A DNA stretch of 64,000 nucleotides from Loripinus fragilis (taxonomy: Eukaryota > Mollusca > Bivalvia > Lucinida > Lucinidae): the NCBI GenBank assembly GCA_964019695.1, contig OZ026530.1, forward strand, positions 36,814,835 to 36,878,834, in the 5' to 3' direction. Of this stretch, positions 1 through 12,222 are shown one piece after another. A program made the position numbers and the translations under genes. A model generated the notes under the pieces. The model did no database searches. It had not been told where the DNA came from and saw nothing but the letters and a program-made list of their open reading frames with translations. Position 1 is the stretch's first letter. Every line of letters starts with the position of its first letter.

Positions 1-1970
1 ATTCATAGCCTCATGAATTACATAAATTTGATTGTTGGCCAAGCTCACTTGCCCTTGCAATTCACTTCGAACAACGAATTCATTCGCCAGAAGTAACACT
101 GATGTTGTGATTGGCAGAACTTTCCAAAAATTGAATTCATATCTTATATAAAGTTTTTTTTTCAAAAGTTCACCCAGCGTGTCCTAATAACAAACGTAAT
201 AAAACCAGGAAGTAACTCAAAAACGACTGATAGGCATGCTCCTGAGTTCTCAAAAGCTGTATGTTTGGGCATAAATTGATCTATCTGTGTGGGATTCATA
301 AATAGTTCATACATCAATATAGCCAAAGACATCCGTCGCCTTGATAAAATAGCCATTTTTGTTTATACAGGACACATTACATAATAGTAAAAGCTTTTGA
401 AAGCAACATCCCCTTAGCCCATTGCTATAATATATCACATATGGTCAAGAATCCGGGAACTTAGATTATAGAACTGTAACATGGTTATATGCAACAGAAA
501 ACACATTAGGAAATTAAATGTGTTAAGATTTATGGTAACAACGGAAAACCATTATACTTTTTAAAACGTGTTATACGATCATGTTATATGCTATTCTATC
601 TTTGTTAAGGGGAGATGGTGTACAGCATTAAATATATAAGTCTTTTGCACCAAAAATGTGGGTTCATTTAGAAGAAATATTCAATATACATGACAAACAA
701 TGCATTTCCAATAGGGTCTTGACGCAAGAAATCCTGTCTTTGGGGTTTGCGAAAATAAAAGTGCAGAACAGCCTGCACACCCGTGCACTGATCAATACCA
801 TTGTTATATCACTTTTTGGAAAGCATCATATCTAAACTTGTTACAGGTCAAATGGCTATTTTCAAGTTTATCTCTGTAGCTGAGAAGACTGTTTGTAGTC
901 TCACTTTCAGTTGTTGGAAACCCCACAGACAGTTTATATCGCGTCTAGGCCCATTTTCTATTGATTACCAGTCCATTACCTGTCCATTATTGCACCGTGT
1001 CCTATCAATCAGAACTGCCCCAGCCAATTCCGCTAACTTCCCTGGAATCCAACCTCGGATGTACATCAAGGACTAACTTTGATAACGTGACGCTGACGTT
1101 ATATCACGTGACGCTGGTATCACAAAAAAACATGTTATCACAATAACAAGTGTGATTGCAGCAAAGCAAACCGTTGTAGATGGTTTCTATGTTTTTTTCA
1201 ATGCTTCATTTATTCTGTTAATAAAACGTTTAGGGTAATCAAAATAATGGACTTTAATATGACTTGACCCAGATGAGACAGTACTAATTTTCCTTACGCC
1301 ACTTAAGGATAATAGAACAGAGGTTTTGTACATAGTACTTAGCATTACGCCCCTTATGTACACCAGAGGCTTGATTCCCTTCTCGAGTTGTGCCGGACTT
1401 TCCCGATTGCATGTTTTATTTGTTTTGTTGCTTCTTTCTTTTCCAGAATTTCGAGCTAAAACACAACACCTAAGACAAAGAGTTGCTGATCACTGATATG
1501 TGTAAAGCACCCGACACAATCTACAGTAAATACTTTGGAAAAACGGATCTTTCAGAAAAAGAGAGAGCCAAGAAAAAACTGTAAAAAACGGCAACTGAAA
1601 AGTAGACAAAACAAAGGTCTTAATGACAATTGGTACCTTATTGAAGGTTAACGTATTGCAGAATGCTCCCCTTGGACTTTTGACCTGCATTAACAATAAT
1701 CAGTCTTTACGAACAAGTTTCAGTCTTTCTGAGAGTTGTCGTTTTACACAGATATTACTTATTATCAATTGTATCAATTTTTATCATATGACGTCGCGTC
1801 TGGGAGTGAAATAACGCCATGCAAGAAAATCTGTAAACCACTAGTGGTTTATCGATTTACGGGAAACGTTATGACGTCCATAACAACGTTGCGTACATAA
1901 TGACAATATTATAATGTTTTCCGTCAGCAATGAAACTTCAAAGATATCTTAATGTCATATGATAAATAGA
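1..1970. other. Gene-free AT-rich stretch
   Basis: I see no coding sequence here that I can support. Open frames are under 100 codons, overlap one another and show no recognisable motif. The only structured part is roughly 745-965, a divergent copy of a dispersed repeat that recurs at about 14740-14950. Confidence 0.5.
745..965. repeat. Dispersed repeat, copy 1
   Basis: This stretch shares several blocks, in the same order and orientation, with 14740-14950. They include an AATAAAAG run leading into a GC-rich self-complementary core (CAGCCTGC...) and, about 150 bp later, a TTGGAAACCC...GACAG...CGCGTC block. A shorter relative of the core lies near 63385-63475. It looks like a decayed non-autonomous DNA element. 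I could not define its ends or a target duplication. Confidence 0.45.
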
Positions 1971-2115
1971 ATCTAACATTCGTGCTCTTGTATTATTGAA
2001 TTTATTAAACTCGTTGCGAAAAAGAGATGAAATGCTCGGCAAGCCTCGCATTTTATCTCTTTTCCCCAACTCGTTTAATAAATTCAATAAAACATGAGCA
2101 CTCATGTGAGATCCT
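1971..2115. repeat. Foldback palindrome (MITE-like)
   Basis: A near-perfect inverted repeat with arms of about 55-65 nt. The left arm carries TTGAATTTATTAAACTCG and the right arm its reverse complement, with matching GAAAAAGAGAT/ATCTCTTTTC inner segments. The centre is GCTCGGCAAGCCTCG at 2034-2048. The same 15-bp core, inverted, sits at the centre of a second palindrome at 37281-37295, so the two belong to one foldback family. Target duplication not determined. Confidence 0.7.
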
Positions 2116-2404
2116 CTTTATTTCGGGCAGCTTAGTGATTTGTAATAGCAAGGGAAACTTCTAGAAACTACTGCACTCAGGCAATCTAGTTTTGAAAACA
2201 TTCAGTTGTAAGTACAAGAAAGACTTGAGCACCCGGCCTAAAGAAACATAAGCTGTTTGTGTTGCATAAAGTTATATTACTGTATCACTTGTGAAATTAT
2301 ACTTTACTCAATTATATCACTTGAAGTAGTGTAAACTTTCTGAAAAACGATAGACGTCATGATCTTGTGGAACCTATGGTGAATGTTTTACTATATTATA
2401 AGCT

Positions 2405-3625
2405 ATGATCAGATACGTATCACTTGATACAGGGGAGAAGCCCTATTCATGTGGTCATTGTAGTAGATGTTTTGCTCTGTCTCGTAGTTTGAAGACTCAC
2501 ATGCGTGTTCATAAAGACGAATTCACATATATTGAGTGTTCTACTCAACCAATTCACTTGAGGGAACACAACTATGCTCGTATAGTAGACAAGCAATATA
2601 AGCATGATTCTAGTGGAGTTAGTTCAAATTTATCACCTGATGTGAGGAGACGGAGACGTGTTCATACTGAGGAAAAAAGTTATAGCTGTGATACTTGTAG
2701 TAAATGTTTTACTAAGTCATCTCACTTGGAGACACATCAGTTGATTCATATAGGTTATAAGCCATACAGTTGTGATACTTGTGGTAAATGCTTTACTCAG
2801 TCATCACACTTGGCGACACATAAGATGATTCATCTAGGCAATAAGCCATATAGCTGTGACACTTGTGGTAAATGTTTTACTCAGTCAGGGTGCTTAAAGA
2901 AACATACGTTGATTCATTCAAGAGATCGGGTAACTTGGAGGCACATAAGCAACTTCATACTGGAGATAAACCATATTGCTGTGACACTTGCGGTAAATGC
3001 TTTAATAGGTCATCCACCTTGAATGCACATAAGCTTGTTCATACAGGGGAAAAGCCTTATCGCTGTGACACGTGTGGTAAATCTTTTACTCAGTCTGGTA
3101 CCTTGAAGTTACACAAGAAATTTCATACAGGAGATATGCCTTATTGCTGTGACACTTGCGGTAAATGCTTTCCTCGGCCATCGACCTTGAAGGCACATAA
3201 GCTAGTTCATACAGGGGATAAACAATACAACTGTGTCATTTGTGGAAAGTGTTTTACTTATGCATGTAATCTGAAGAGTCATATGCGAGTTCATACAGGC
3301 GAGAAGCCTTATAACTTTGACACGTGTGGTAAACGTTTTGTTCAATTAGCGTCCTTGATGAATCATAAACTAGTTCATACACAGAAAAAGCCATATAACT
3401 GTGCTATTTGCGGAAAGTGTTTTACTCAGTCTGGTAACTTGAATCAACACAGGCTTGTGCATACAGGAGAAAAACATATAGCTGCGACACTTGTGGAAAA
3501 GTTTTTTCAAGGTCATCTTTCTTGAAGGCGCATCAGATGGTTCATAAAGGGGATAATCCATAATATTGTACCTCTTGTTAAAATCTCACTTGAAATTGCA
3601 TAGGCATGTCCAAACGCACTATGAG
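2405..3625 (+). pseudogene. C2H2 zinc-finger array, frameshifted
   Basis: This encodes a tandem Kruppel-type C2H2 zinc-finger protein, a family of sequence-specific DNA-binding, mostly nuclear, regulators. At least eleven fingers of the form C-x2-C-x12-H-x3-H are readable, joined by TGEKPY- or TGDKPY-type linkers. The array is broken. From 2405 the frame gives one finger, a degenerate 45-residue spacer, then three fingers. Near 2927 a deletion of about 14 codons removes the front half of the next finger and shifts frame. Five more complete fingers and one with its first Cys replaced (NFDTC, near 3310) follow in the second frame. A one-base loss near 3474 puts the following finger in a third frame (to about 3540), and a last half-finger with stop codons reaches about 3620. 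No promoter, upstream exon or effector domain (KRAB, BTB, SCAN) is visible. Either a recent pseudogene or a gene with assembly indels. Confidence 0.8.
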
Positions 3626-3880
3626 GTACTGAACACCATTTTATATGCGTGGCATCAAAATGTGTTGATTTTTCAGGTCTGGCAAACTGCCATTATATCT
3701 TCATAATGATGGATGCTTAAGGTTATATCCATTCAATGTATTTCCTTTCTTCTCAGGGGGTAATTTTAGAGGAAAATACTCTCCCTATTTCACAGAATGT
3801 TCCTCATTGTGTCCTCCACTAAATTAAAGAAAACAACGGGCCAAGTAGTGCAGTCGATGACGTGTCTGACTGCATATACT
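3580..3880 (+). repeat. Zinc-finger 3' tail, duplicated at 12884
   Basis: The last half-finger and about 250 bp of 3' flank match 12884-13200 in order and orientation, at roughly 80% identity by eye. Shared landmarks are GTGGCATCAAAATGTGTTGA, a TTCCTTTC(T)TC/CTCACAGGGG block, CCTATTT(C/T)ACAGAA, and the head of a tRNA-derived SINE (TGCAGTC-GTAACGTGTCTG type). Confidence 0.7.
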
Positions 3881-3884
3881 TCTT

Positions 3885-4160
3885 GTGTTGGCTGCAAAGC
3901 AAGGTCTACACATAGAGATCATAAATCAGGCGTCGTTGTCGTTGTCGTTGTCGTCGTCACCCTTTTGGTTTCCGATCGATAACTCTTTAATTCCATTTAA
4001 ACTTGACAGAAGGTTCAAACATCTTAATATACATGTTAAGTTTGAAAAGGGGGATAATCCACAGAATTTGACTAAGTTATGGTCCTTTCTGACTTACATT
4101 TTGGCTAAATTGCCAATTTGTGATTTCAGATCAATAACTTTTGAATGGATGCAATAATTT
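3885..4160. repeat. Dispersed repeat with GTC microsatellite
   Basis: Starts with CTGCAAAGCAAGG, contains a (GTCGTT/GTC)n microsatellite at about 3931-3957, then TTTCCGATCGAT. A matching copy in the same orientation, with its own (GTC)n run, lies at 58890-59215, and the two stay alignable past GGGGATAATCC and TTATGG(T/C)CC. Open frames across it are low-complexity by-products. Confidence 0.65.
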
Positions 4161-4175
4161 CTTTATATTCCTGGT

Positions 4176-5275
4176 ACAAGGTTGGCATAATGCCGGCAAA
4201 TAAGCATATTTGCCATGCTAGTGACATTTACCAGGAAATACTGGCAAATACCAGGAAATACTGGCAAATATGATTTACAACCCTGGAATTTTTACACTCA
4301 ACATTTAGATTGGTCTTTTCAATAATAGAGGTTATTTGATTTAATATTTTTAGTCTACTAGTTTACTAGTCTACCAGCTAAATGTTCTTTTTTTAAGGTA
4401 TAAGTCTAATTCTCTAACACGTAATGTTAATGAAGTGACATTCAGAAGAAGAAATAAACCCTGTTTCGTACCTGCCAAAGTACTCATCAGTTGGCTTGTG
4501 CATAGCTACAGATAAGGTTGGTATTTGGAAAATTGACCCTTATCTGTAGCTGTGCTATATGAATCCATACATTAACTCAATTAAAACCACCTCTGTTTGT
4601 GGTCACCTGGACTTTAATTGTCTTAAATTAAAATATGAAGTCAATCATGACATCCTATTGTTCATCCTTGCCCCTGGCTATACAGTGTCCACTTAAAGGT
4701 TTGCAATTTATGACAGGGAAAGGTGTCACATAATTGCCAGATACACAGGTAAATGTTCTCCCCACTTTAAAGTCAAATTAGAATTTACCCTTGTCCTGTT
4801 GAATCCTTTTTAGAAAACACTAGATCCTGATCAGCTGGCTCCTTTCAGAATCAATTTTATCAAGATCCACACTGTTTTCCACACTTACTGAAAATACAGG
4901 TTTCAGCTGAACAGGATAAAATTGGGAGAAGTGAAGTACATAAAATATTCAGCATGATAAGGGATAAAGGTAATATTTTCTTTTTTTAAATTATTTTAAA
5001 ATATCAGTCTAATATTCATTTTTGGCTGTTCTTACATGTTTTAAATGTGTTCTAATGTTATATGCTGATAACCCCATATTAAATAATCACATTTTCACTC
5101 ATTTAGTTATTTTTTGTTTATTTTAAGTCAACTTCCCAAAGATATCAATGCATTTTACAGCTAAAAATAATATTTGCTAGTATTTCACGGCAAAAAAGTC
5201 ATATTTGCCAGTACTTGCCACTTGAGCCTTATTTGCCATGCCAGTAAATAATGGTAAATGCAACCCGTAAATACC
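4176..5275. mobile_element. Possible inverted-repeat element, weak
   Basis: Copies of a TACTGGCAAATA-like motif cluster at the left (4190-4275) and, mostly in the opposite orientation, at the right (5170-5255), about 1 kb apart. This resembles the subterminal repeats of some cut-and-paste elements. Exact termini and a target duplication could not be seen, and no transposase is present. The interior includes a short perfect hairpin at 4503-4553 and nothing else I recognise. Confidence 0.3.
4503..4553. repeat. Short perfect hairpin
   Basis: AGCTACAGATAAGG and its exact reverse complement CCTTATCTGTAGCT are separated by about 22 nt. Function unknown; it may be a remnant of a foldback element. 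Confidence 0.5.
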
Positions 5276-5329
5276 TGGGGTGGAATTTGTCGCCTTACCT
5301 TGCCCCGGTACAAAGTATATAGTTTTGCC

Positions 5330-6175
5330 TTTTGTGTAATTATGTTTGTCTGTAAACTTTTTTCTGTGAGATATTTCTCAGCAACTACTTGAGTTAGGAT
5401 TCTGAAATTTAGTACAAAGCTTGATAGTTTTGTTTGTTTGATTTGATTCTTTACGTCCCATCAACAATCTTTCAGTTAAACAGGAACGGTCTTCCTGGGT
5501 TGAACCAGTACTAAACTAGGATAAATGTGTCTTGCTTAAGGACCACAACACAGTGACGCAGGTGAAGCCGCGGCCTCTCAGTCTCGAGTCAAGCCATCTA
5601 CCACTGAGCCACTGCGCTCCAAAACAGCTTGATAGTGATGAGTTGTATTTAGTAAAAAATAAACACATATTGCGTATCAGTCCCTTTATTTGTTCATTTT
5701 TCTTTCTCTTCAGTAAACATTTTTGTCACAGATTTCTCAGCTCCTATTGGAGCCAGTGTTTTCAAATTTCGTGTACACCTTCATGTAGGCAAAATGTACT
5801 GTGTAAATGAAAATTAAGATGCTTATCCTCATTTTGCCTTCTTATTTCAATTTTTCATTTTTCCTTCTGTCACGCTTATATAATACATATAGACATTTGT
5901 TCTGTCAAAGATTTCACAGCAACAACTTGAGTTAGGATTCTTAAATTTCGAACAGAGCTTGTTAGTGATGAGACGTATTGTGTAACACAAAACAGTCACA
6001 TATTGCTTATCAGTCCCTTTATTTGTTCATTTTTCTTTCACTCTAATGAAAATTTCTGTCACAGGTTCCCCGGCTCCTATTAGAGCCAGTGTTTTCAAAT
6101 TTTGTGTACTCTATAAGGTAAGCAAAGTGTATTGTGTAATTGAAAATTTAGCTGCTTATCCTCATTTTGTCTTCT
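5330..6175. repeat. Two-copy tandem repeat, unit about 334 bp
   Basis: Two adjacent copies of a unit of about 334 bp. Landmarks such as ACTTGAGTTAGGATTCT occur near 5390 and 5932, and CAGTCCCTTTATTTGTTC occurs in both copies. The first copy is longer only because a SINE is inserted at 5429-5625. No ORF is conserved between the units. Confidence 0.7.
5429..5625 (-). mobile_element. tRNA-derived SINE with 11-bp TSD
   Basis: A minus-strand SINE flanked by the direct repeat AGCTTGATAGT (5418-5428 and 5626-5636). Read on the minus strand it begins with a tRNA-like head (GGAGCGCAGTGGCTCAGTGG), continues through a body containing GTGGTCCTTAAGCAAGACAC, and ends in a CAAACAAAAC tail. A second copy of the family is at 37910-38122. 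Confidence 0.85.
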
Positions 6176-6179
6176 TTTT

Positions 6180-6849
6180 GTGTGTATAATGGCATTCCAA
6201 AATGGAACCCCGGTTTTTGCCTTTAAGCTCTGAGTGTGGGAACCGGCTACAGCTTACTTTAGTTAGCTGTACTATTTTATAGTATCATGCCGATTTCGTC
6301 TGTTTGTCATTGAATGATATAAGTAGAGTACTGATAAAATTATATGTTTACAAACAATAAAAATAAAAAATAAATGACACAACCTTTATGTTATTCATAT
6401 ACACATTACCTTAACTTACGCAAACGGAGCTTTGCGACGTTTGCGGTAGTTATCACATGAATAATGGTAGATATCATGACGACTGTGATAGTATTGTATA
6501 TAAGCTACAATCCTGCCTCCTGCCACAGAGTAGGGCTGTACATGTCAATGACATCAACTGGGGTCCTTTTCAACCCAATCTTTCATTTCATGTTTAAAAC
6601 ACATAGTGCCAAAACAAACCTACTACTCATTAGTGTTAAAACATGATGATAATAAACTAGCTAGTTAGTGCACATCAACCATGGCTGATCTTAATTACTG
6701 AGCACTTGATAATTCGTATATGGCAGTCCATGTATTAATGAATCAAAAATTGTGCAGAATTGCAAATATAGCCTCTGCAAGATTTTACTTATTATACCGA
6801 TTGAGCTTATCTATTACTAGTATGCTAGCTATCATTGAATAAGCACTCT
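6180..6849. other. Intergenic, nothing recognised
   Basis: AT-rich sequence with no supported coding or RNA feature. The one open frame of 60 codons (6464-6646) shows no recognisable motif. Confidence 0.4.
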
Positions 6850-7204
6850 GCTTTCTCAAACTAACAGAATTAATTGAACAAACTTTTAACAGAGAGGGCT
6901 CACTTTAGTTTGCTTGTAATGATAAAAATGCCTTTTTTACTTCTGAACAACCTAAAAGATATAAATTGTGGTCTTGTCAGAAAATGTGTGATGCGCTCCA
7001 TTATCTTTTGGACAATATATAAGATTTGGCTCGAAATAATATAGACAAATTGTAGGTATTCCAATGGGTACTAATTGCGCTCCTCTTGTTGCAGATTTGT
7101 TTTTGTTTTGTTATGAGAGAGACTTTATGTTGTCTCTGTCTGACAATAATCAAACTGATATAATTGAAGCTTTTAACTCAACCTCCAGATATTTAGATGA
7201 CTTA
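6850..7204 (+). pseudogene. Penelope-like RT, 5' fragment
   Basis: Fragment of a Penelope-like retroelement reverse transcriptase. Conceptual translation, with frameshifts, gives the RT core block GIPMGTNCAPLVADLF from about 7055, followed by the catalytic motif YLDD (7190-7201). The reading frame then stops abruptly at 7204, where an inverted-repeat element is inserted, and resumes at 11545. Upstream frames are damaged before GIPMGT. The enzyme would copy its RNA at the target site. This copy is 5'-truncated and dead. Confidence 0.8.
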
Positions 7205-10200
7205 TAGTCAGGGCCCTTAGGGACAAAAAATAGGTCCCGTGCGAATTGCGTGCCGATTTATGGTGACCTATATCAAAACCTTAAATGGAGTCTTACCTTT
7301 GATTTAAAGGTGGTCACCCATCTCAAATCCACGTCTGAGGCTAGTTATGACGTCATAAATATGGCGACCATAATGAGAAACTGCTCGTTAATAAAAGCTA
7401 TGGTTTGTGTTGGTATGGTCATATTTATCAAACACGAACGCTTTTTTTTAACAAACTATCAATTATTTTAGTCATATGATGGTTACATCAATGCTTTACC
7501 TGACTTTGACAATGAATTATTTATCGATAACTATATTTTGCAGGCAAACTACCGTAGATTTCCTATAAATACCCAGCTTATCGGGCCACCTTTAGACTGA
7601 TGGCTGAGAATGTTATTGCCCCCACTCGGGAATTTCGCAAACTTATCCTAATTAAAAGAGGATTTCAAGCTGCGTCTTTTAATAGATGTTTGCACTATGT
7701 TCGCCGGGGCGTTAGTCTCTGACAGCCGGTTACCTATGTTACCATATTAAATTTTGAAAAAAAGAAAATTAAAAGTTTAAGCTACAGAAAGAAGGCTTAT
7801 TATTTAAATTACTCATATGGTCTGCATATTGACTACTTTAGCTACATATAAATTCTTTTGGATCAAAAACAGCTAACTGTGGTGTTATATGCGTTACTTT
7901 AATTAGATTACCCTTTAAACATGAAAATTGTGACCAATATCATTTACTTTTTAGCTGATATGTGCATTTTCGAAAATGTTTTGATTATTTTATGCTAACA
8001 AACTAATTTAGGTTAGAGAAAATCCAAAGTTTGCTTTTATACTTTAAATAAAGTGTCTGATACGAGCAATTATAAAAACAACCTAAAGGCTACACCTTAT
8101 TTTAAGGAGCCGAATTTGGTAGTCATCATTTAAGTAAAAATATATGAAAACATTTGCTGCTGTTGGATATCTTGCATTTATGGGATTGTCTTGCTCAATT
8201 TATAAGGAGGTATAGATTTTGCAGGTTAAACAACAAGATTGAATCACTTGTTAAAGGCTGTTACATATGTTACATGCCATAATAAATGAGCAAGGACATT
8301 GACTTGATGTAAGAAATCGTATTTCAGGAAAAAAAATGAATATAATTCGCATGTTTTCCTAGCTAAAGTCTCTAGCCTCTGGTGCCTAAATCTTAGGTAT
8401 TGATAATTATTAATCCCCTGTACCATTGTTACAGATGTTATGAATATTTGTTTTCAATATTTCTTGACATGAATAATTCTAAAATAAAGATACATCCCAG
8501 AGGAACATAGGAAATAATCTTTTCATATTTAAACCGTACAATTTAGTAAATGTCCCTTTCTAATGTAAATATTTTAACCAATCCATATCCAAGTCATATA
8601 CATGTACAATATCGATTATTATTTCTGCTTCTCTGGTAAAATAATTGTCCTCCTCATATCATAAAAACCAGAATAATCATCAAACAAGATTTTGACTGCA
8701 AGCTGAGTAATGACCTGCTCCATCCCAAACCCTTTTAGACATATTCTATCGTATGTACCGATTCAAGGTGCGTCGAATAGGAGATGTTTGCACACTGTAA
8801 GCATGGGTGTTAGCCTGTATCAGCTTGTTACATATGTTATTTTTAAAATTATCAATTTGAGAATAAGAAAATTGAAAGTTCGAGGTACAGAAAGATTACA
8901 TTAAAACTAGATAATCAATGAACATTCTAATAGACTGCAAATAACTGGATGTCTTTACTGCATATGACAGCTGTTTAACATTAATACGGCTACATGTTGT
9001 ATTATGTGCGTTACATGAACTTAATTATAATTTAAAGGTGGTAATTTTGGCTATCGTCATTTAGTTTAACGACTGATCTGAGTTGATTTCAAACCGTTTT
9101 AGATTAGGATTAACAAACATATACTCAATTGACGGATACAAAACCAAAGTTTTTTGCATTTTCTATCTTAAATGTTTTGTCTTATATGAGCTAATGCACA
9201 ACCATACCCCAAGTTTTGCAGAGGAGCAAATTTTGTTTTCGCCGCGTAAATAAAACACACATAAAACAATTGCAGAGTGTTGATATTTTACATTTTCTTA
9301 AACAGACTTGCGCATATATCATCAAGTTTCTAAGATCAGGACACTTATTAAAGATGTCAATGTGCCATGATGCCACAGCCAGGGCTCTGATCGAATTCCA
9401 TGCACTTTCAGGTGCTGGTATTAACTAGTTCAATGTCAGGAAAGAGCAAGAAACCATATTGGCAGGCGTTTAGCTATGCTGGAGACTTTATCCACGAAGC
9501 ATTCTTTCACCTCGACTTAGTGCCCTTAGAAAGCACTGTGGCGGATGCACTAGAGTAATATATTTGTAAATTGTCCTGACCTCTTGGCTCTCGTTAAGAG
9601 TTTGTTACTTTCCCATTGGTATCCTGGGTCAGGTGTGGTACTTGATTGTATCGATTCCTGATCTTTGCCGTCTTTCATACTTTGCATTAGCCAGTCACTG
9701 ATATTTTTCGACTCACTGCGTTAAGGTGGTGGATGTTTTGGAGGAAAAAAAGCTGAATTGCAAGAACTACCACTTCCAAGAGCTGTGTTTCTCGAAGGTG
9801 TCAAACGTGTGCAGTATCAGTGAATCATTTGGAAAACCTCACCTGTCATTAATCCTGACAAATCAATGCCTGACAATTATCGTTAGAGGCCGGACTGTGA
9901 TAAATATCGTCCCGTTATGATGACATTGCCCATGTGCGGATCCAGAGGGAGATAGGGGGTCCGGACACTCCCCCTGGAAAATAACAAGTACATATATGGG
10001 TTTCTATAGAAATTAGCATTTGGACCCCCCTCCCCTTGGAAAAAGTTGGACAAAACTGGAAAATAATGGACCGCCTCTGGATCCTTTGTAAAGTATAAGT
10101 ATAGTTTTCTCAGCAATAAAACCATTGGAACCCCTCTTTAAACTGTAAAATAAGCTGAGGACTAAATAAAACTGACAAAAATTCCTGGATCCGCTCATGT

Positions 10201-11541
10201 TGCCTCCTGCCCCCGAAACCCCTCTGCAGCTGATAAAATGTGGTTGCAGCATGTCTGTATGCGAAACATCTCGGTGTAAGTATAAAGCAAACAAAATATA
10301 TTGTACTGATTTGTGTTGCCGTGGAACAGAAGAGAACTCGTGTAAACTATTGCCAGTGATCAATATGCTTATGACTTTTTAACAACTATTTTCAAGTGGA
10401 TTCAGATATTTCTTTAGCCGTACGAGTCAACAAGAATGCCTTATTGTCCGATTTTGGCCTTTGAAGACGACTCTACCTAGTAGCATGCGAAAGATAAATC
10501 AGATTGTAACAGTTTTCTATTGCCCGTACTATCGAAGTACAATGGGTAACTTGTAGAGGGGTTTATCCTTATTTCCATATCCTGAACTATTAAGTAGACT
10601 CTTCTAACTTTTGATCCTTCAGTGGTCAAAATCGGACTATAGTGAATTTGGTTTATAGTGTATGCAAATAATTATTACTACTATCTTTTATTTAGGTGTA
10701 GGATAAGCAGCTACAGATAAACCAAAAGCTTTGAAGCGTTACTCTATTTACAATATTGATATGTTTTTCTAGAAAAAAGAGTTTCAGGCATTTATTTATA
10801 TTTACTATAAAAGCTTTGACATGCACATATGTTCTAGCCGGACTGGCTCATTTTACGTATGCTGCACCAATCGTTTGAAATAGAAAGACCCAAAGGTCAT
10901 TGGTCAGAGGTCGTAGTACATCTATATATATATATAAGCATAAGAGATTATATTTACTCCGTTTATAATAAAAAACACTATTTGTTTTTCATTCACTCCA
11001 CTGTCTTTTTTATTCGTAAATCGTGACGGCATTTACGTGCCACCCTCGAATTGACTTCACCCTATCTGAATATATTTTGTATGTTACGATTTAAAACGGT
11101 TTGCATTCAGTCATGATAAGGCTACCAGTTCATTAAAGGAATATTTCCAAGCGTTGGAAATGGACAAAATGCATATATATGTGGTATTTACATATTAGGC
11201 GTCATTTCAAAGACGTCATCCTTTTGTTCTGATGCGAAGACAATATGGGCGACATGTTAATTCTAATTATTTACCCTCTAAGATTAAATTTTGTGCATTT
11301 CGACTGAAATTTGCACACAAAATGCAAGAAAGTCCTGATCCCCATATACTACAATGGACATACCATTTAACTTGCACTGATACAATACACGCTATTTTGA
11401 TGACGTCATAATGACGTCCAGACGCGAAACCCAGATGGGTGACCAGGTGATTTTCATTAGTTATCCCCTAAAGTTTGATTTGGTATAGGTCACCATAAAT
11501 CGGCATCAAATTCGCACGGGAGTCCCGATCGCCCCTGACTA
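7205..11541. mobile_element. 4.3-kb TIR element, TTA target duplication
   Basis: Inserted inside the Penelope-like RT. The ends are TAGTCAGGG and CCCTGACTA, flanked by the 3-bp duplication TTA (7202-7204 and 11542-11544). Removing the insert and one TTA restores the RT codons without a frame change. The inverted termini stay alignable for about 170 bp, including GTGCGAATT and GCCGATTTATGGTGACCTAT. A 3-bp TWA duplication is typical of PIF/Harbinger, but no DDE transposase or Myb-like gene is readable, so this is a non-autonomous element at best. The interior is a patchwork holding a Penelope-like 3' tail (about 9590-9690) and a region with GGATCC-rich short repeats (9935-10200). Confidence 0.75.
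9590..9690 (+). repeat. Penelope-like 3' terminal tail
   Basis: Carries the tail signature GGTATCCTGGGTCAGGTGTG followed by TACTTGATTGTATCGATTCC and TGATCTTTGCC. The same tail ends several other Penelope-like fragments in this window. It lies inside the TIR element at 7205-11541. Confidence 0.65.
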
Positions 11542-11544
11542 TTA

Positions 11545-12222
11545 CTTAATATTGATAATTGTTTTGAACAAATGGTAGGTCAGATATATCCCACTGAACT
11601 TCAGTTAAATAAGGCGAATTCTTCTGATACTGAAGCTCCGTTTTGGACTTGAACTTGTCAATAACAAATGGCATAGTTTCTTCTAAAATTTATGATAAAC
11701 GGGATGATTTTAATTTTGAAATAGTAAATTTCCTCTTTCTTGATGGAGATGTTCCTTGCTCTCCTTCCTATGGTGTATATATTTCTCAACTTATTCGTTT
11801 TGCTAGAGTGTGTTCTAATGTTGATTACTTCAACAACAGAAAATTATTTTTAACTTCTAAGTTATTAAAACAAGGTTATAGATATCATAAAATTCGAAAA
11901 GCATTTTCTAAATTCTACCACAGACACTAAGAGTTAATTGTTAAATACAACATTGGGTTAAAAACTCTTCTGCAACATGGCAGAACCTATATTTTATGGT
12001 GATTTAGTTTATAAATTCAAACGAATTGTTGGAAAACCTAATTTTTAATGATCAATTTAAAAAGATAGTAAAACGTTATATAAGGGTAGGATATAACTTG
12101 GATATCATGCGACAGTCTGCATGCCTAGTTTTAAACCCAATCGCGGTTTACAGCTATGGTTTCCTCTTTAATTGCACGACGGTGGGTCAGGCCTCAGACT
12201 CTATGACGGCTCCGACGTAAAG
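11545..12222 (+). pseudogene. Penelope-like RT, 3' fragment
   Basis: Continuation of the RT interrupted at 7204. The sequence resumes with LNIDN and runs through IYPTELQLNKA, the block KIYDKRDDFNFEIVNF (near 11690), FLDGDV, YISQLIRFARV and a C-terminal MRQSACLV block, ending in DSMTAPT and a TAA stop at about 12218-12220. Several frameshifts and an early stop (FWT* near 11645) show that it is dead. No GIY-YIG endonuclease follows the RT, and non-coding 3' sequence starts immediately. That matters for the domain order of this family (see 49510-51105). Confidence 0.8.

Noticed and set aside
3931..3957. GTC repeat as a coding poly-Val/poly-Ser tract
   Set aside because: The microsatellite is part of a dispersed repeat that recurs at 58890-59215 with a different repeat length.
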